Positions 27,691 through 38,641 of a DNA stretch of 64,000 nucleotides are shown here, piece by piece (the first letter of the stretch is position 1; each line of letters begins with the position of its first letter). The notes beneath the pieces were generated by a model, which was not told the DNA's origin, searched no databases, and saw only the letters and a list, made by a program, of their open reading frames with translations. Source of the stretch: Chromobotia macracanthus (lineage: Eukaryota; Chordata; Actinopteri; Cypriniformes; Botiidae); contig JAZGTH010000008.1 of the NCBI GenBank assembly GCA_036877525.1, positions 3,314,001-3,378,000 of the forward strand, in the 5' to 3' direction. The position numbers and the translations under genes were made by a program.

Positions 27691-30600
27691 GCTGCAAAAA
27701 TCATATTCCTTATCAGTATTTTTGTATTGGTTTACTGGAATAATATGTAAATCCTAACTAAATTAACTAAATTAACATGTTGGAAAAGCAAATTGTGAAG
27801 GTGATGGTACGACTTTTTCAGAGCATATACAGGAAGTTACAAAAGTCTGAGACCTCTATTGAAAATAGTTTTCATTTTCTAAAATATGATTTACATTACA
27901 ACTGTATTATTAACGTAACAACTTGAGTGAAAAACTGAATTGAAAAATAAACAATTTCAAAATGTAATCTTTAAGTTCAGAATTGGTATTCCTTTTGATT
28001 TAATGACAACATGGATACTTCAGATGGCATGGACTTTACAAGCCAATTGGCTTGTTTATAGTTTGTCGATTTATGTTTAAAACAAGAACACAAAATTGGG
28101 ATATAGCCTCTTAACGTCACATGCAATTACATTTTTTACCATATGTTTAGATATTTTAACCGGAAAGATGAAAAAATTCTGACAAAATTAACTTTGCAGT
28201 GCAACACCAGTATGGAACCTTAACCTTTTGAACCTTTAACGACAAATTTGTTCTGTCAGAGCATGTGTGCAAACCTTTAGCCATGGTGCTCATGCTGGTG
28301 TCACAGGTTCAGATCCAGCTTGCAACACTCCCCAGTCCCATTCACAGCTCTTTGACTCACCACTTCATGTTGTATTTATCATGGTCTCTGTCAGTAAAAG
28401 TGGCAAAAAGCCAAAAATAAAAGGCACTCCGTCATTTTGTGCCTTTGTGTATCTGCCACGGAACCCTGCTTCCTGTAAAATATCAATAGACAATGTCAAT
28501 AGACAATACCCAGGTATGTTACTCAGTGAAATGCTCCAGATATACAGTAGATGCTTCACTGTAATGCTGGCTGTAAATTTACACTGTATTTAATGAGCTC
28601 ATGTCAGGTTTATGGGGCAAATATGAAGTCATGTGCACATAATTTCAACCAATGGCCATCGGGTTATTTACCCTTCAGGTGTGTTTTTGGGTGAGTGATA
28701 TCCTTTGCTATATATTACAGCACGCAAACATAGCTCTTGAATATTTCATCGCAGGCCTTTGTTTCTAGCCCTGGTCTCGGCGTGATTGTTTCGGAAAGAC
28801 AATAAATCAGATCTAATTGTCGGCTTGTTTTCCACCTTGCATTGAAAACGCTGTGAGTATAGATGCTCTTTTCTCCGCACAAGTGCAATCAAAAGACAAA
28901 TGCCACCTTGATGGATCATTCATTTTAAGATGCATTTATTTATTTAATTTTTTAAAGTACTGGCAGAGCGAAATGAGATCAGTCAGTCAAGAGAGCTGTT
29001 CTCATGGACAAGTGAAAGGACATGGAATCGTGCCCTTGCTCAAACATGACAGTTTCCTCCTTCGAATCTATCAAATGGAAAACAGATGCCTTTAAACGCC
29101 TTGCAAACAAGCGAATCTATCTAACTGAGATGTGTGATTTTTCCTCTGTCTCATTGTTTCTTCTGTACATTGGTAGATGATGTATGATCCGGCTGGATGT
29201 AAAAATGGCCAGACATTTTATGGCTGCCACACAGCCGGGGCTGGTAAAACATGGGCTGGTCCTCTGAAAGTAACTTGATGGGTGGTGCAGATTTTTGTGT
29301 CTTCCTGTGCAGCATCTGTATTATCTTGCAGAGACTGTAGGGGTTTTGGCGCCAACCGATGTACTGATGCCTGTCTTCATCACAGCATAGGCTGCTGATT
29401 CACTGCCACTCAACGTGCTGATGGGAATTCAGCTGAAGGGCCCACTGTGAAAACTCACTTAAAAAGAACCAAAGCAAAGAAACAGTCAAACAACGAGGAG
29501 CTGTAATCATTGTAACGTTTGCCTCTCTATCGCCATCTCTGTTTTGGAACATAAAATAGCAAGTTACTTGTGGAGTTATTTTCTTAATGTGGATGACAAG
29601 TTTAAATTCTAAGCAACTGCTTTAAGAACAACTTGCAAACGCTCCACCATTCCAGCACCTACATATGCAGTTTAATAGTTGGATCTTCTTTCTGTTTACA
29701 GATGTGGCATAAACAAATTCTAAATCATTATTATAAACTTACTGGTGCGAAAGCGGGTAAGGTAAGGGGAAATGATTTGTTATGTACTTGTGCATTAACT
29801 GAATTTTGCTCATTTTAAGCTTTAAACAGGGATGCAATTAATAAATTAACAAATAAGAAAAACTGAGGCACCAATAGAAACACCACTTGATTGCAAATCC
29901 CCAATTAGCTTTCAGAACCTTTTTCATCTGGGTTACAGTTAGTTAGAAATGTAAATGGCAGCAGCTATTGTAGCCAGCAGCGTGAATGTTGACGCAGGAA
30001 TTAGAATTTAGCGCAGGCAACATGACCTCTTTGATATTGCGTTGTACTGTTGGTTCAAGATCCTTTTTTGTGGTGAGGGGCAGGTTAGGATGTCAGTTCA
30101 GTGCTTAATGTGACCAGAATGAACACAGGAAGTCCCCACCTAATCATTTCTCAACAGTGTGACCCTTCTGTCGCAATGAGATCATTAACAGAGGAACTTC
30201 CCAGAAAGAACGTGACCTGTGACTTTGCATGCAGTGGATGGCTGTTTTTGTCCTTGTGGAAGGACTCAGTGTGTCTTTGTTTTTTATTTGCTTTGTATGT
30301 TTTTTTTATTCAATTTATTTTTTTAGAAAGCAAAAAGAAATCTTAAAAATAATAGGTTTAAAACTGTCAGAAGTGAAAGAGGGAGATTTTCTCTTTTATT
30401 GGTTACTTTGTAACCACTGTCAGTCAAGGTCTGACACCTAATGGGGCTATTTGGTCACAAAAGCAGGACGCGAACTGTGCGATACAGACAGTATTTTAGC
30501 CTATGATGAACCCAGCAGGGGAAAAATGAATCAAACTGCCTTTATTTGCTTCACACCCTAACTACAGGACTGTCAGAACAAAAAGATTTCACACACAGCT

Positions 30601-31174
30601 ACCAATCCAGCCTGTCGGCCTTATTACAGGTCTGCTAAACCGACCAAAACAACACCAGCCGCCTGCTAGAGTGACAGAACTGCTAGCACAGGGTGTTGTT
30701 TAAGGAAAGCATCATTTCAGAATTTCAAAATGCTGTAAGATTGCTGTCAAGGAAAAATATGTGAAAAAAATAGGGTAGAATTAAATGTTCTCTTGTTTAT
30801 TAATACTGATGTATATGATGTATATGACCTTGTATATTAGTACCAAAATGACTGTTTAATATGCCAACTGACCCCCCAAGTTTAATCAAATTGTGTTGTC
30901 CTCATTGCAAAAACATAGTCATGCAGACAAATGGCTTTTTAATTACCTTATAAATTCCTGCAACCACAAGCTCTAACTTTTATTGCATCCATCATCTAAA
31001 CGTTTTAATATAGGCTTTGACTAATTCAAAAGCCTGGCATGGTCATTACAGTTTATGTGCTTTCACACTATACAGCTTTGTGTACCCGCTGTACAGATGT
31101 AAACACCAGCTCACAAACAGTAATTAAACCTATCAAAATGAACCTGGGCAATTAAATAGCATGCCAGATTAGAA

Positions 31175-31191
31175 AGAGAGAGAGAGAGAGG
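31175..31191 (+). repeat. Short (GA)n repeat
   Basis: Eight or so GA units. Confidence 0.9.
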
Positions 31192-31899
31192 TAAGGGTGT
31201 GGAATGTCATTTCAGGTTGGGGGATAACAAACAGGAAATTTGCTTTAATATACTGATTATTATATTGACAATTCCATGTTTTCCCTGAGATGTGGGTAAA
31301 CTCCAAAGAGAGTCTGAGGGGGAAATAAATAGTTTCTTGAGCTATAAAATTTGTAATAATTTTCTATTCTATTTCAAATCTATTTTTTAAGCTACATAAT
31401 ATGCACCACACTTTATGCTATTAAACAGAAATCTGTTGAACTAAATACAAAACCAGATACAAAATTGCCACATATCTGTAAACTAACCTGCAAATCTTGA
31501 ATCGAAAGTTGGCCATCTTTCCCCGTCATAAACAGTTTCCTGATTTGCCACCACATAATACAGAAGGGATGTGCTAGGTGACAAAAAATGTCTACTATCC
31601 AATAAAACATAATAATTTGTGAGAGTGCACGTGGGGCACATCTGCATGTATGGATTATACATCAAAGAGCAATATAGTGGTTAGATATCACTGCTTACTT
31701 TGGTCACACATGTGACTCTAAAATGCAGCACCCTGCAAATGAAGGTGGATTTTTTGAGCCGTTGATCTATAAACTTGCTCATCATTGCTCTACACACTAT
31801 GTTGCGCCTTGAGGTTAATGGTGGTTTTTGCACACAGGTCCATCAGTGTGTCTGTGTCTTATTATAATGTGACTGACGCTTTCTTTGTGGCCTGCAGGA

Positions 31900-32280
31900 T
31901 CATCCTTTACACTTGATTAGAAGGGCAAATAGGGAGGAATGGGGACTGTGCGGTATCATGGGAGACAGACCCCACGTCACATCTTGAAATGGACGCTACC
32001 GGCCCCAGGGAGCGGCTGATATGAACGCAGCCCGTTTTCCCTCTGACACAGAGGATGATGGGAAAGCAATTAAAAGGGAGGCTATCGATATAAAGATAGG
32101 AAATTGGCAGTCTCGACAGTATCGAAGGTTAAAGAGAATAGAGAATGATATTGGTGTGGGATTATTGGGTGGTGAAACAAAAATATTACTGACAGCAGGG
32201 CAGATCCCGAATGGGTAGTCGCAAATGACTGGGAAATAAATACCACTAATTGCTTTACACTTTGCCACCTTCACTTAATT
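31900..32280. other. Candidate conserved non-coding element
   Basis: Non-repetitive sequence with GGCTATCGATATAAAGATAG and frames open on both strands (65 codons + and 92 codons -) but no family signature. Openness on both strands suggests base composition or constraint rather than a gene. Confidence 0.2.
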
Positions 32281-34588
32281 TCTAAAGCCGTAAATGCGAT
32301 AAATCAACAATCTAGCTATATGTTACTAAACATGTTTTAGTTCATATACAATCAGATCCAAATGACATTCAACTTTGAAATACATATACTGTACACACAC
32401 AAATAATCTGTTTCAGATAATGTAATAATAATGTTTTAATAATCTTTTTTTATTACAATGAGGGGTCACAACTCAGTAATACTTTATGGACCGATTCAGC
32501 TGAACACTAAACAACCTTCTGCCAAATTACCGCCATTCTATTTCTTTTTTTTTCTCAATCTCCTCTTCCTAATTTTCTTTGTCTGAGCAAAAACTATTTT
32601 TTTATCCCCAGTGATGTGTATATGGCAGGCCTGTGTTGGAATGAAACAGACCAGTTAATATGATATCAAGGCTGCATTCAAGTGGACTGCACATTAGGTT
32701 TCCTGTTTTCACTCCAGGGCTGCATTCAGCTCAGATGTAATCGATATACACTGATCGGGCCAAGGCAGATGTCCTTCAAACACTGCTAAATATAGTGATG
32801 TCATTCCCAGTAGAGTGATGTCATCCTCTGACATCTGTTTTTGACATAATTTTAAAAACCTAATCTGCGACCAAATTTAAATCAATTTTACATTAAGACA
32901 AAATTTGAACACTTACTGGTTGCCAAATGTTGATGGTACATGTTGATAATTAATGTGTTGAAACTACACCTGTGGTTACTCCGCTAGGACAACTGTGTAG
33001 TGAACTGTGTGAACTTAAGCAGAATGGACTTCATTCATTACATATTAATTTGAAGCTTTTAAAAAAAAATTAACTGCAGAAACAACTTAGGAAATGTTGG
33101 TATGGTCTAGCATCATTTGTATGCAAATACCACATGGTTTGATATATCTAATGCAATGACATTCATACATTTTTATTTGTGTTCAAATAATCTTTGGTTC
33201 TATAAGTTGTTGTAATTTGTGAAAATAGAGCAATTTTTGTGGGTTTGAAAAATGAAAATAGCTTTGATTTGCTAATGGATTTATTTGGAATCATTCTGTC
33301 CTTTCTGTAATATAAAAATAAAAAAATCCATCTATTTATTGTAATATATCTCTAATGTCTCTGTTTAAAGTAACCCTAACAAGCTTACTTAAACAGTGGC
33401 CTCTATGAATTTCAGCTTATCTCAAAGCTGGTTTGGAAAGGATTGCAGATTGTTTGTGGATAACCAATAGACTACCATCGATCTCACTGGGCCAAGAAAA
33501 AGGCTACATGTTTTTCATCCTGTGAACATTTACTGTTTAAAAGCCAGAGTACCACCTGCCACCCAGTGTGTCCTGAAATAGATACAAACTTTGATTACTT
33601 TTCTGTTTGTTGTTTCACTGTGTTTCATGGATTGTTCAGCTTCTTTGAACAATATGTTTCGTGACCTCTCTGACTATAAAGATTTTGAGCCCTCTGGAGC
33701 TCGGTGATATTTCTTCTAAACATTAATCTTTGATTTTGAAGTGATTCGGGATGTCAATCTGTGAGTCAAACATTTTGACTGACCTATTCTGTATTATTAG
33801 TATTTTACATGTTTTACAAAATAGCAGTCATACAAGTCATACAAGGTATGAAATCTGTTTATGGAAATTATGTAGTGACCAAAAATAATTAACAGTTTTA
33901 TTTTAGCTTCTACGTTTCCACTTTTTGGCTAGATTACAACTCTTTGGCCAGTTTCAGTCAGCGTAGACTCAAGGCTCAAGTAAAGACTCAAGTAAAACAA
34001 GGCTATAAGATGTGAAAGATGAGGCCCAGCATACTGTTTTTTACACATGAAAGATACAGGGCAAAAAAAGTTTTAAATATGACTAATGTTTTCCCCTGAC
34101 TAATAGATGTTTCACTCTGTTCAGAAACATTTGGCATTTATTTTAGCAAAAAATTCAGATTTGCATCCAGGCAAAGCAAAAAATAAATAAAATATTTATT
34201 TTTCTTCATGCATAGTTGGATAGTCAATACCAGCCAACAGAAAACCAAATATTGCAAACAACTGTTTTAATAGTTTATCCAGCAGCTGAGCACTCGTGCC
34301 ATATTGTGAAAGCTGATCTGTTAACCAATGTTCCCTACAGTTTTCATCAAGATAAAACTTTGATTCAGGTTTATTATTAGGTAAAGCTTTACTGAAGACA
34401 ACTTTAAATAAGATATATGTAGATGTCTGATAGAAAAGTATGAACGTGTATGTTGCTGCCAGGCAACATTGTACCATAATGGATCACGGTAAGCTATAGC
34501 AAATTAGATATACCAGGTGTCATTTATAATTGAGAGAATGTTAATTTTTTTAAACATTTTTTAAAGTATTTTGAAAAGATTATATATA

Positions 34589-34783
34589 CAACCCCAAATC
34601 AGAAAAAGTTGGGACAGTATGGAAACACAAATAAAAAAAGTAGTGATTTCTAAATTTACTTTGACTTGTATTTCATTGCAGACAATACAACAGCACATTA
34701 TTTAATGTGTTCCTCATGATTTTTATAAAAAACAAAATTCCTATTTTGGTTCTTGCAACACATTTCAAAAAAAGTTGGAACAG
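34589..34783 (+). repeat. Left terminal inverted repeat of the Tc1-like element
   Basis: About 195 bp matching the right end in reverse complement with few differences. The inner boundary is GTTGGAACAG. Paired stretches include the AGAAAAAGTTGGGACAGTAT outer end and the TTCTTGCAACACATTTC inner part. Confidence 0.93.
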
Positions 34784-34921
34784 GAGCAATTTAGGGCTAG
34801 TAATCAGGTAAATTGGTTAAATAATGATGTGATTTGAAACAGGTGATGTCAACAGGTGATTGTAATTATGATTTGGTACAAAAGCAGCATCCAAGAAAGG
34901 TCTAGTCCTTTATGAGCAAAG

Positions 34922-35530
34922 ATGGGCCGAGGATCGCCAGTTTGCCAACAGATATGGGAGAAAATTATTGAAATGTTTAAAAACAATGCTCCTTAAAGAA
35001 AGATAGGAAGACATTTGCTTATTCAACCTTCAACAGTGCATAACATAATTAAAAGATTCAAGGGATGTGGAGGAATTTCAGTGCGTAAAGGACAAGGGCG
35101 CAAGCCTAAGCTGAACAACCGTGCTCTCCGATCCCTCAGGCGGCACTGCATCAAGAATCGTCATTCATCTATAAGCAATATCACCACATGGGCTCAGGAC
35201 TACTTTGGAAAACCTTTGTCAAGTACCACAATACGTAGTTACATCCACAAATGCCAGTTAAAACTGTACTGTGCCAAAAGGAAGCCCTATGTTAATAGTG
35301 TCCAGAAGCGCCGTCGACTTCTCTGGGCTCGGAGGCATCTGGGATGGACCATCACACAGTGGAAACGTGTACTGTGGTCAGATGAATCAGTATTTCAGGT
35401 ATTTTTTGGGAGAAATGGACGCCGTGTGCTCCGGACCAAAGAAGAAAAGGATCATCCAGACTGTTACCAGCAACAAGTCCAAAAGCCAGGGTCTGTCATG
35501 GTATGGGGTTGTGTCAATGGCCCTTTGTAA
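34922..35530 (+). pseudogene. Truncated Tc1-family transposase
   Basis: The ATG at 34922 opens MGRGSPVCQQIWEKIIEMFK, an N-terminal helix-turn-helix start typical of Tc1 transposases. The frame has a TAA at 34994-34996 (codon 25), then resumes in the same frame. It continues through the paired DNA-binding region (STVHNIIKRFKGCGGISVRK, a GRKPKL AT-hook-like motif) and into the DDE catalytic domain. The first catalytic Asp is visible in LWSDESVFQ, and GSVMVWGCV follows as usual for the family. A TAA at 35528-35530 ends the frame just before the homopolymer tract. The second Asp and the final acidic residue are absent, so the protein is inactive. Confidence 0.9.
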
Positions 35531-35556
35531 AAGAAACTTGCACTTTTTTGGGGAAC

Positions 35557-35560
35557 AAAA

Positions 35561-35598
<38 letters not shown>

Positions 35599-35635
35599 CC
35601 CCCCCCAAAAAAAAACCCCCCTACCAAAACACACA

Positions 35636-35690
<55 letters not shown>

Positions 35691-35729
35691 CAAAAAAAAA
35701 AAAAAAAAAAAAAAAGGGGGCGGGGGGGC

Positions 35730-35760
<31 letters not shown>

Positions 35761-35826
35761 AAGGGGGAGAGAAAAAAAAAAAAAAAAAAAAAAAAAACCC
35801 CACCCCCACCCACCCCCCCCCTTTAA

Positions 35827-35858
<32 letters not shown>

Positions 35859-35868
35859 ACAAACCCCC
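35557..35868. repeat. A/C/G homopolymer tract (possible assembly artefact)
   Basis: Runs of A interrupted by blocks of C and G replace the expected second half of the transposase. Such a pattern is unlike a microsatellite and typical of low-quality consensus across a hard-to-sequence inverted-repeat element. The Lys/Pro- or Phe/Gly-rich ORFs crossing it are meaningless. Confidence 0.85.
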
Positions 35869-35944
35869 TATATTTTTTCCTTTTAATCCTCTCTTTTTTA
35901 AAAAATTTTTGGAATGGCAACATTACAAAGTGGTAAATGCTTTA

Positions 35945-36157
35945 CTGTTCCAACTTTTTTTGAAATGTGTTGCAAGAACCAAAATAGGAATTTTTTTTTT
36001 TTTTTTTTGAAGAAAAAACAATAAAAATCATGAGGAACACATTAAATAATGTGCTGTTGTATTGTCTGCAATGAAATACAAGTCAAAGCAAATTTAGAAA
36101 TCACTACTTTTTTATTTGTGTTTCCATACTGTCCCAACTTTTTCTGATTTGGGGTTG
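35945..36157 (-). repeat. Right terminal inverted repeat of the Tc1-like element
   Basis: Reverse complement of the left repeat, starting CTGTTCCAAC. The length difference from the left arm is mainly an expanded T-run at about 35992-36008 followed by a small insertion. Confidence 0.93.
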
Positions 36158-37375
36158 TATATAGATCAGTCATTAGTTTTAGGCAAAAAAAAAAAAGCAT
36201 AATACATTTTTATAGTTAATGGTAAAATAACGCGAACCATAAAGGGTTACTATCATGAGAAACTGATGGTAGTGCAGATGTTTTGATTTGTTGTGAATGA
36301 CAGAAAGAGCAAAAAAGACCATTTGGGAAGATGAAATGACAATTAAAAAAGCATGACATGAGAGGTTTTTATGAATGTTCTTTAATAAAACCTGTTTGGA
36401 GTCAAACAGGGTGCTTGTGAGGGAGGGCAGCTCTCTGAATGTTCCCTTTTGAGTGCTGAGTCAGAACCATTGATATTCCAATAATCTGTCTGGCATGGAG
36501 GTTCTTCTCTGTTTTGGTTGTGTAGTGGGTTTGCGCATGAGTGTGGTTCTACATCTGCGTGTGTGTGCTGTATTTCTCATATTATTAGTATTCAGAGAGA
36601 GAAAAAGTCCAGAGCTCACTTCATATATATGTTCAGTCTGCGGTTTTATCGTCTTTCATTAGTTATTATAGTTTTTTCTATTCATCTAAATAAACTGAGA
36701 ATGTCTTTATTCTGTGTGTGGTGAAATGTTTGTTCTTGTGGAATTCAGCAGTCCATTGTGTCTAACATTACAAAACACTTTGTCAGTTGAAGGTTAGTTT
36801 GACAAAGGCTTAAAGACATGTTCCTGCGTTCAATACAACTTAAAGTCTATTCACAGCATCTGTCAAATACCAAAGGAAAACAATTTCAGCTTGACAATTT
36901 GTTTGTGTACTGCACTTACAATGGAAGTCTTTGGGGCAATTAAAGTGTTCCAGGAGGTTTAGAGGCAGAAAAGTAAAGCTCATACTTGTTAAGATATTGT
37001 ACTACTTCTTACAAAATTGTTTTTTGAGCTAAAATGTAATCTGAGCTGTAAAATTGTCCAAATAATCCTTTGTGGGGTGGGACTTTTATTTTGGGTGAAT
37101 GAACTTTTTTTAGTTGTGTTACTGACATAAGTCCTGTGAGTCCACATTTAAAAAACCCTTTGTGGAGGGTTGCCTCATTTCTCTTTATGGTACACTTGCA
37201 CATAATATAAGTTAAAAGACTGGATGTCTCAAGTTGATACATACTGTATAATGTTTAAATCTTCTGGCTATAAATGAATGTAAAGAATCATATATGTTAA
37301 TTTCCGGTCTACCTAAGGCCTTGTTTTACAGAAAGTGATGTAGATCCTGTGTGTTTTCAATATACATCCCCACAG

Positions 37376-37521
37376 ATGTTTTAGTCTGTCCTCTTCGACC
37401 CGTGGAACGATTCCGGGACCTTCGGCCTGATGAGGTGTCGGATCTGTTCCTCACCACACAGAGAGTGGCAAACATGATTGAGGAGCACTTTCAGGTTTCC
37501 TCCCTCACCATCGCTGTACAA
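37376..37521 (+). CDS. fhit: fhit internal coding exon (human residues ~35-83)
   Basis: Fhit is a HIT-superfamily dinucleoside polyphosphate hydrolase that cleaves Ap3A to AMP and ADP. It works as a homodimer, mainly in the cytosol, and is a tumour suppressor in mammals. The exon starts after a CACAG acceptor. Its first two bases complete the His35 codon, and 48 codons follow: VLVCPLRPVERFRDLRPDEV, then SDLFLTTQRVANMIEEHFQ, then VSSLTIAVQ. This matches human Fhit from Val36 to Gln83 almost residue by residue, including Gln83, a substrate-contacting residue. The donor is CAA|gtataag. Odd points: human Gly75-Thr76 reads Val-Ser, and the GTT codon creates a second possible donor (CAG|gtttcc at 37494/37495) whose use would remove nine codons in frame. 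Family identity is very secure; the copy's function is less so because of substitutions here and in the next exons. Confidence 0.95.
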
Positions 37522-38611
37522 GTATAAGGCTAGTTGTCACACTCTGACATTGTTTTTCAATATGGTGATCTTTTCAATATCCATAGATATTTGTAAAATA
37601 CATTAAACTGGCAGTTTTGACACAAGTTCACAACAGATGTTATCCTTCACTTTAACTACGGACATGTTCCACTAACAATTAATAACTAGAAAAATAATTT
37701 TATGTCCAAATAATTTTTGTCTTAATTTTTAACAGTTTACTGTTTTTTTAACAGTTTAAGTCTACTGTACTGTAAAAAAAAATCTGCTTGTAAAATAATA
37801 CATACTTTTGTTATCTTTTGTTAAAACAATGTATATCTGTATATCTTTTTAATCTAATAAAATGACGTTATACATTTTTAAAAGTGACTCACTTTTAAGA
37901 TGTCTATTACTGTACATTGTCCCTTACTTATACCAAAGGCAGCATTTTTATTGGAACTTTATACAACCGATTATGTTTTATAACCTTTGACATATGTATG
38001 CTAATTTCAAAAGGTTTCTACTTCCCACACATAAACCAACAAAGAAAAAAAATGTTAAATATCTGACAAAAGGGAATAATCGATATCTTTGCTGTGAGAG
38101 CTGATATAAGATAGGAGATTAATCTACTGAAAGGCAGTTCTACTGTATAAACTCTCCACTGAAGGTGATGCATCCACTGAGGTGTTTAATTTTCATGTGA
38201 GAATAAAAAAACAGAGAAAACTAAACAAATATCTAAACTATTTACATTTTTTGCACCTAAGACCTGTGAAGCAATTGCACTATTTTTGCCATGTAGAAAA
38301 AAATTGTGAAGAAAGAATGTGTCTTGAGATGTTCATGTTCAAACAGACAGTAATTTTAAATAACATGAATAATTATATTCATTTTAATTTTCAGTAATTA
38401 TTTGATTCAGATTTATTTTCATCCTTTCAAACATTAAATATCTCTTGGTTTAAAAACATTAACAAACCCATCAAGGTAAAAAAAAGAGCTGCTTTGACAT
38501 TCACATAGTCACATGACACTGTGGTGATTCATTTGAAATTAAAATGCTGCTGAATTATTGACAGAGATACTCCTGATTTCCCAACTAATTATCTGCTTCT
38601 GTTCCCAATAG
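37522..38611 (+). other. fhit: fhit intron, 1,090 bp
   Basis: This short intron begins GTATAAGG and ends CCCAATAG between two recognised fhit exons. It is AT-rich, and I see no repeat or gene in it. Confidence 0.9.
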
Positions 38612-38641
38612 GGTGGACCTGAGGCAGGACCGACAGTAAAG
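38612..38641 (+). CDS. fhit: fhit 30-bp internal micro-exon (human residues ~84-93)
   Basis: A ten-codon exon reading GGPEAGPTVK in phase 0 directly continues the previous exon, which ends at the codon for human Gln83. The human counterpart is DGPEAGQTVK, so there are two changes, Asp84 to Gly and Gln90 to Pro. The acceptor is CCAATAG and the donor is AAG|gtacag. The upstream intron is 1,090 bp (37522-38611) and the downstream intron is 9.6 kb. It is too short for ORF-based gene finding and was recognised from protein similarity and the paired splice sites. The Gly-Pro-Glu-Ala-Gly run is typical of the Fhit loop just before the histidine triad. Skipping it would keep the frame but remove this loop. 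Confidence 0.93.

Larger units (their letters stand above)
34589..36157 (+). mobile_element. Tc1/mariner-type DNA transposon, long-TIR, degenerate
   Basis: The element starts CAACCCCAAATCAGAAAAAG and ends with its reverse complement, ...CTGATTTGGGGTTG. It is flanked on both sides by TA (34587-34588 and 36158-36159), the target duplication expected for Tc1/mariner. The terminal inverted repeats are about 195 and 213 bp. Between them lies a + strand Tc1-family transposase relic. The second half of the transposase is missing; in its place is a homopolymer tract of about 300 bases that may be an assembly artefact. The insertion sits in the fhit intron about 1.2 kb upstream of the residue-35 exon. 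It cannot be autonomous as written. Confidence 0.93.
1..37375 (+). other. fhit: Large fhit intron upstream of the residue-35 exon
   Basis: I found no exon matching Fhit residues 1-34 here, so the whole interval is read as intron, provided that exon lies to the left of the window. The sequence is AT-rich with scattered short ORFs that lack family signatures. Repeats and candidate elements inside it are listed separately. This fits the very large introns known for FHIT in vertebrates. A nested gene on either strand cannot be excluded, but none was recognised. Confidence 0.7.

Noticed and set aside
33943..33965. TTTGGCCAG as the Fhit N-terminal FGQH exon
   Set aside because: The following codons do not match Fhit and there is no suitable exon border.
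35464..35923. ORFs of up to 132 codons rich in Phe/Gly or Lys/Pro
   Set aside because: They are translations of the homopolymer tract and have no protein signature.
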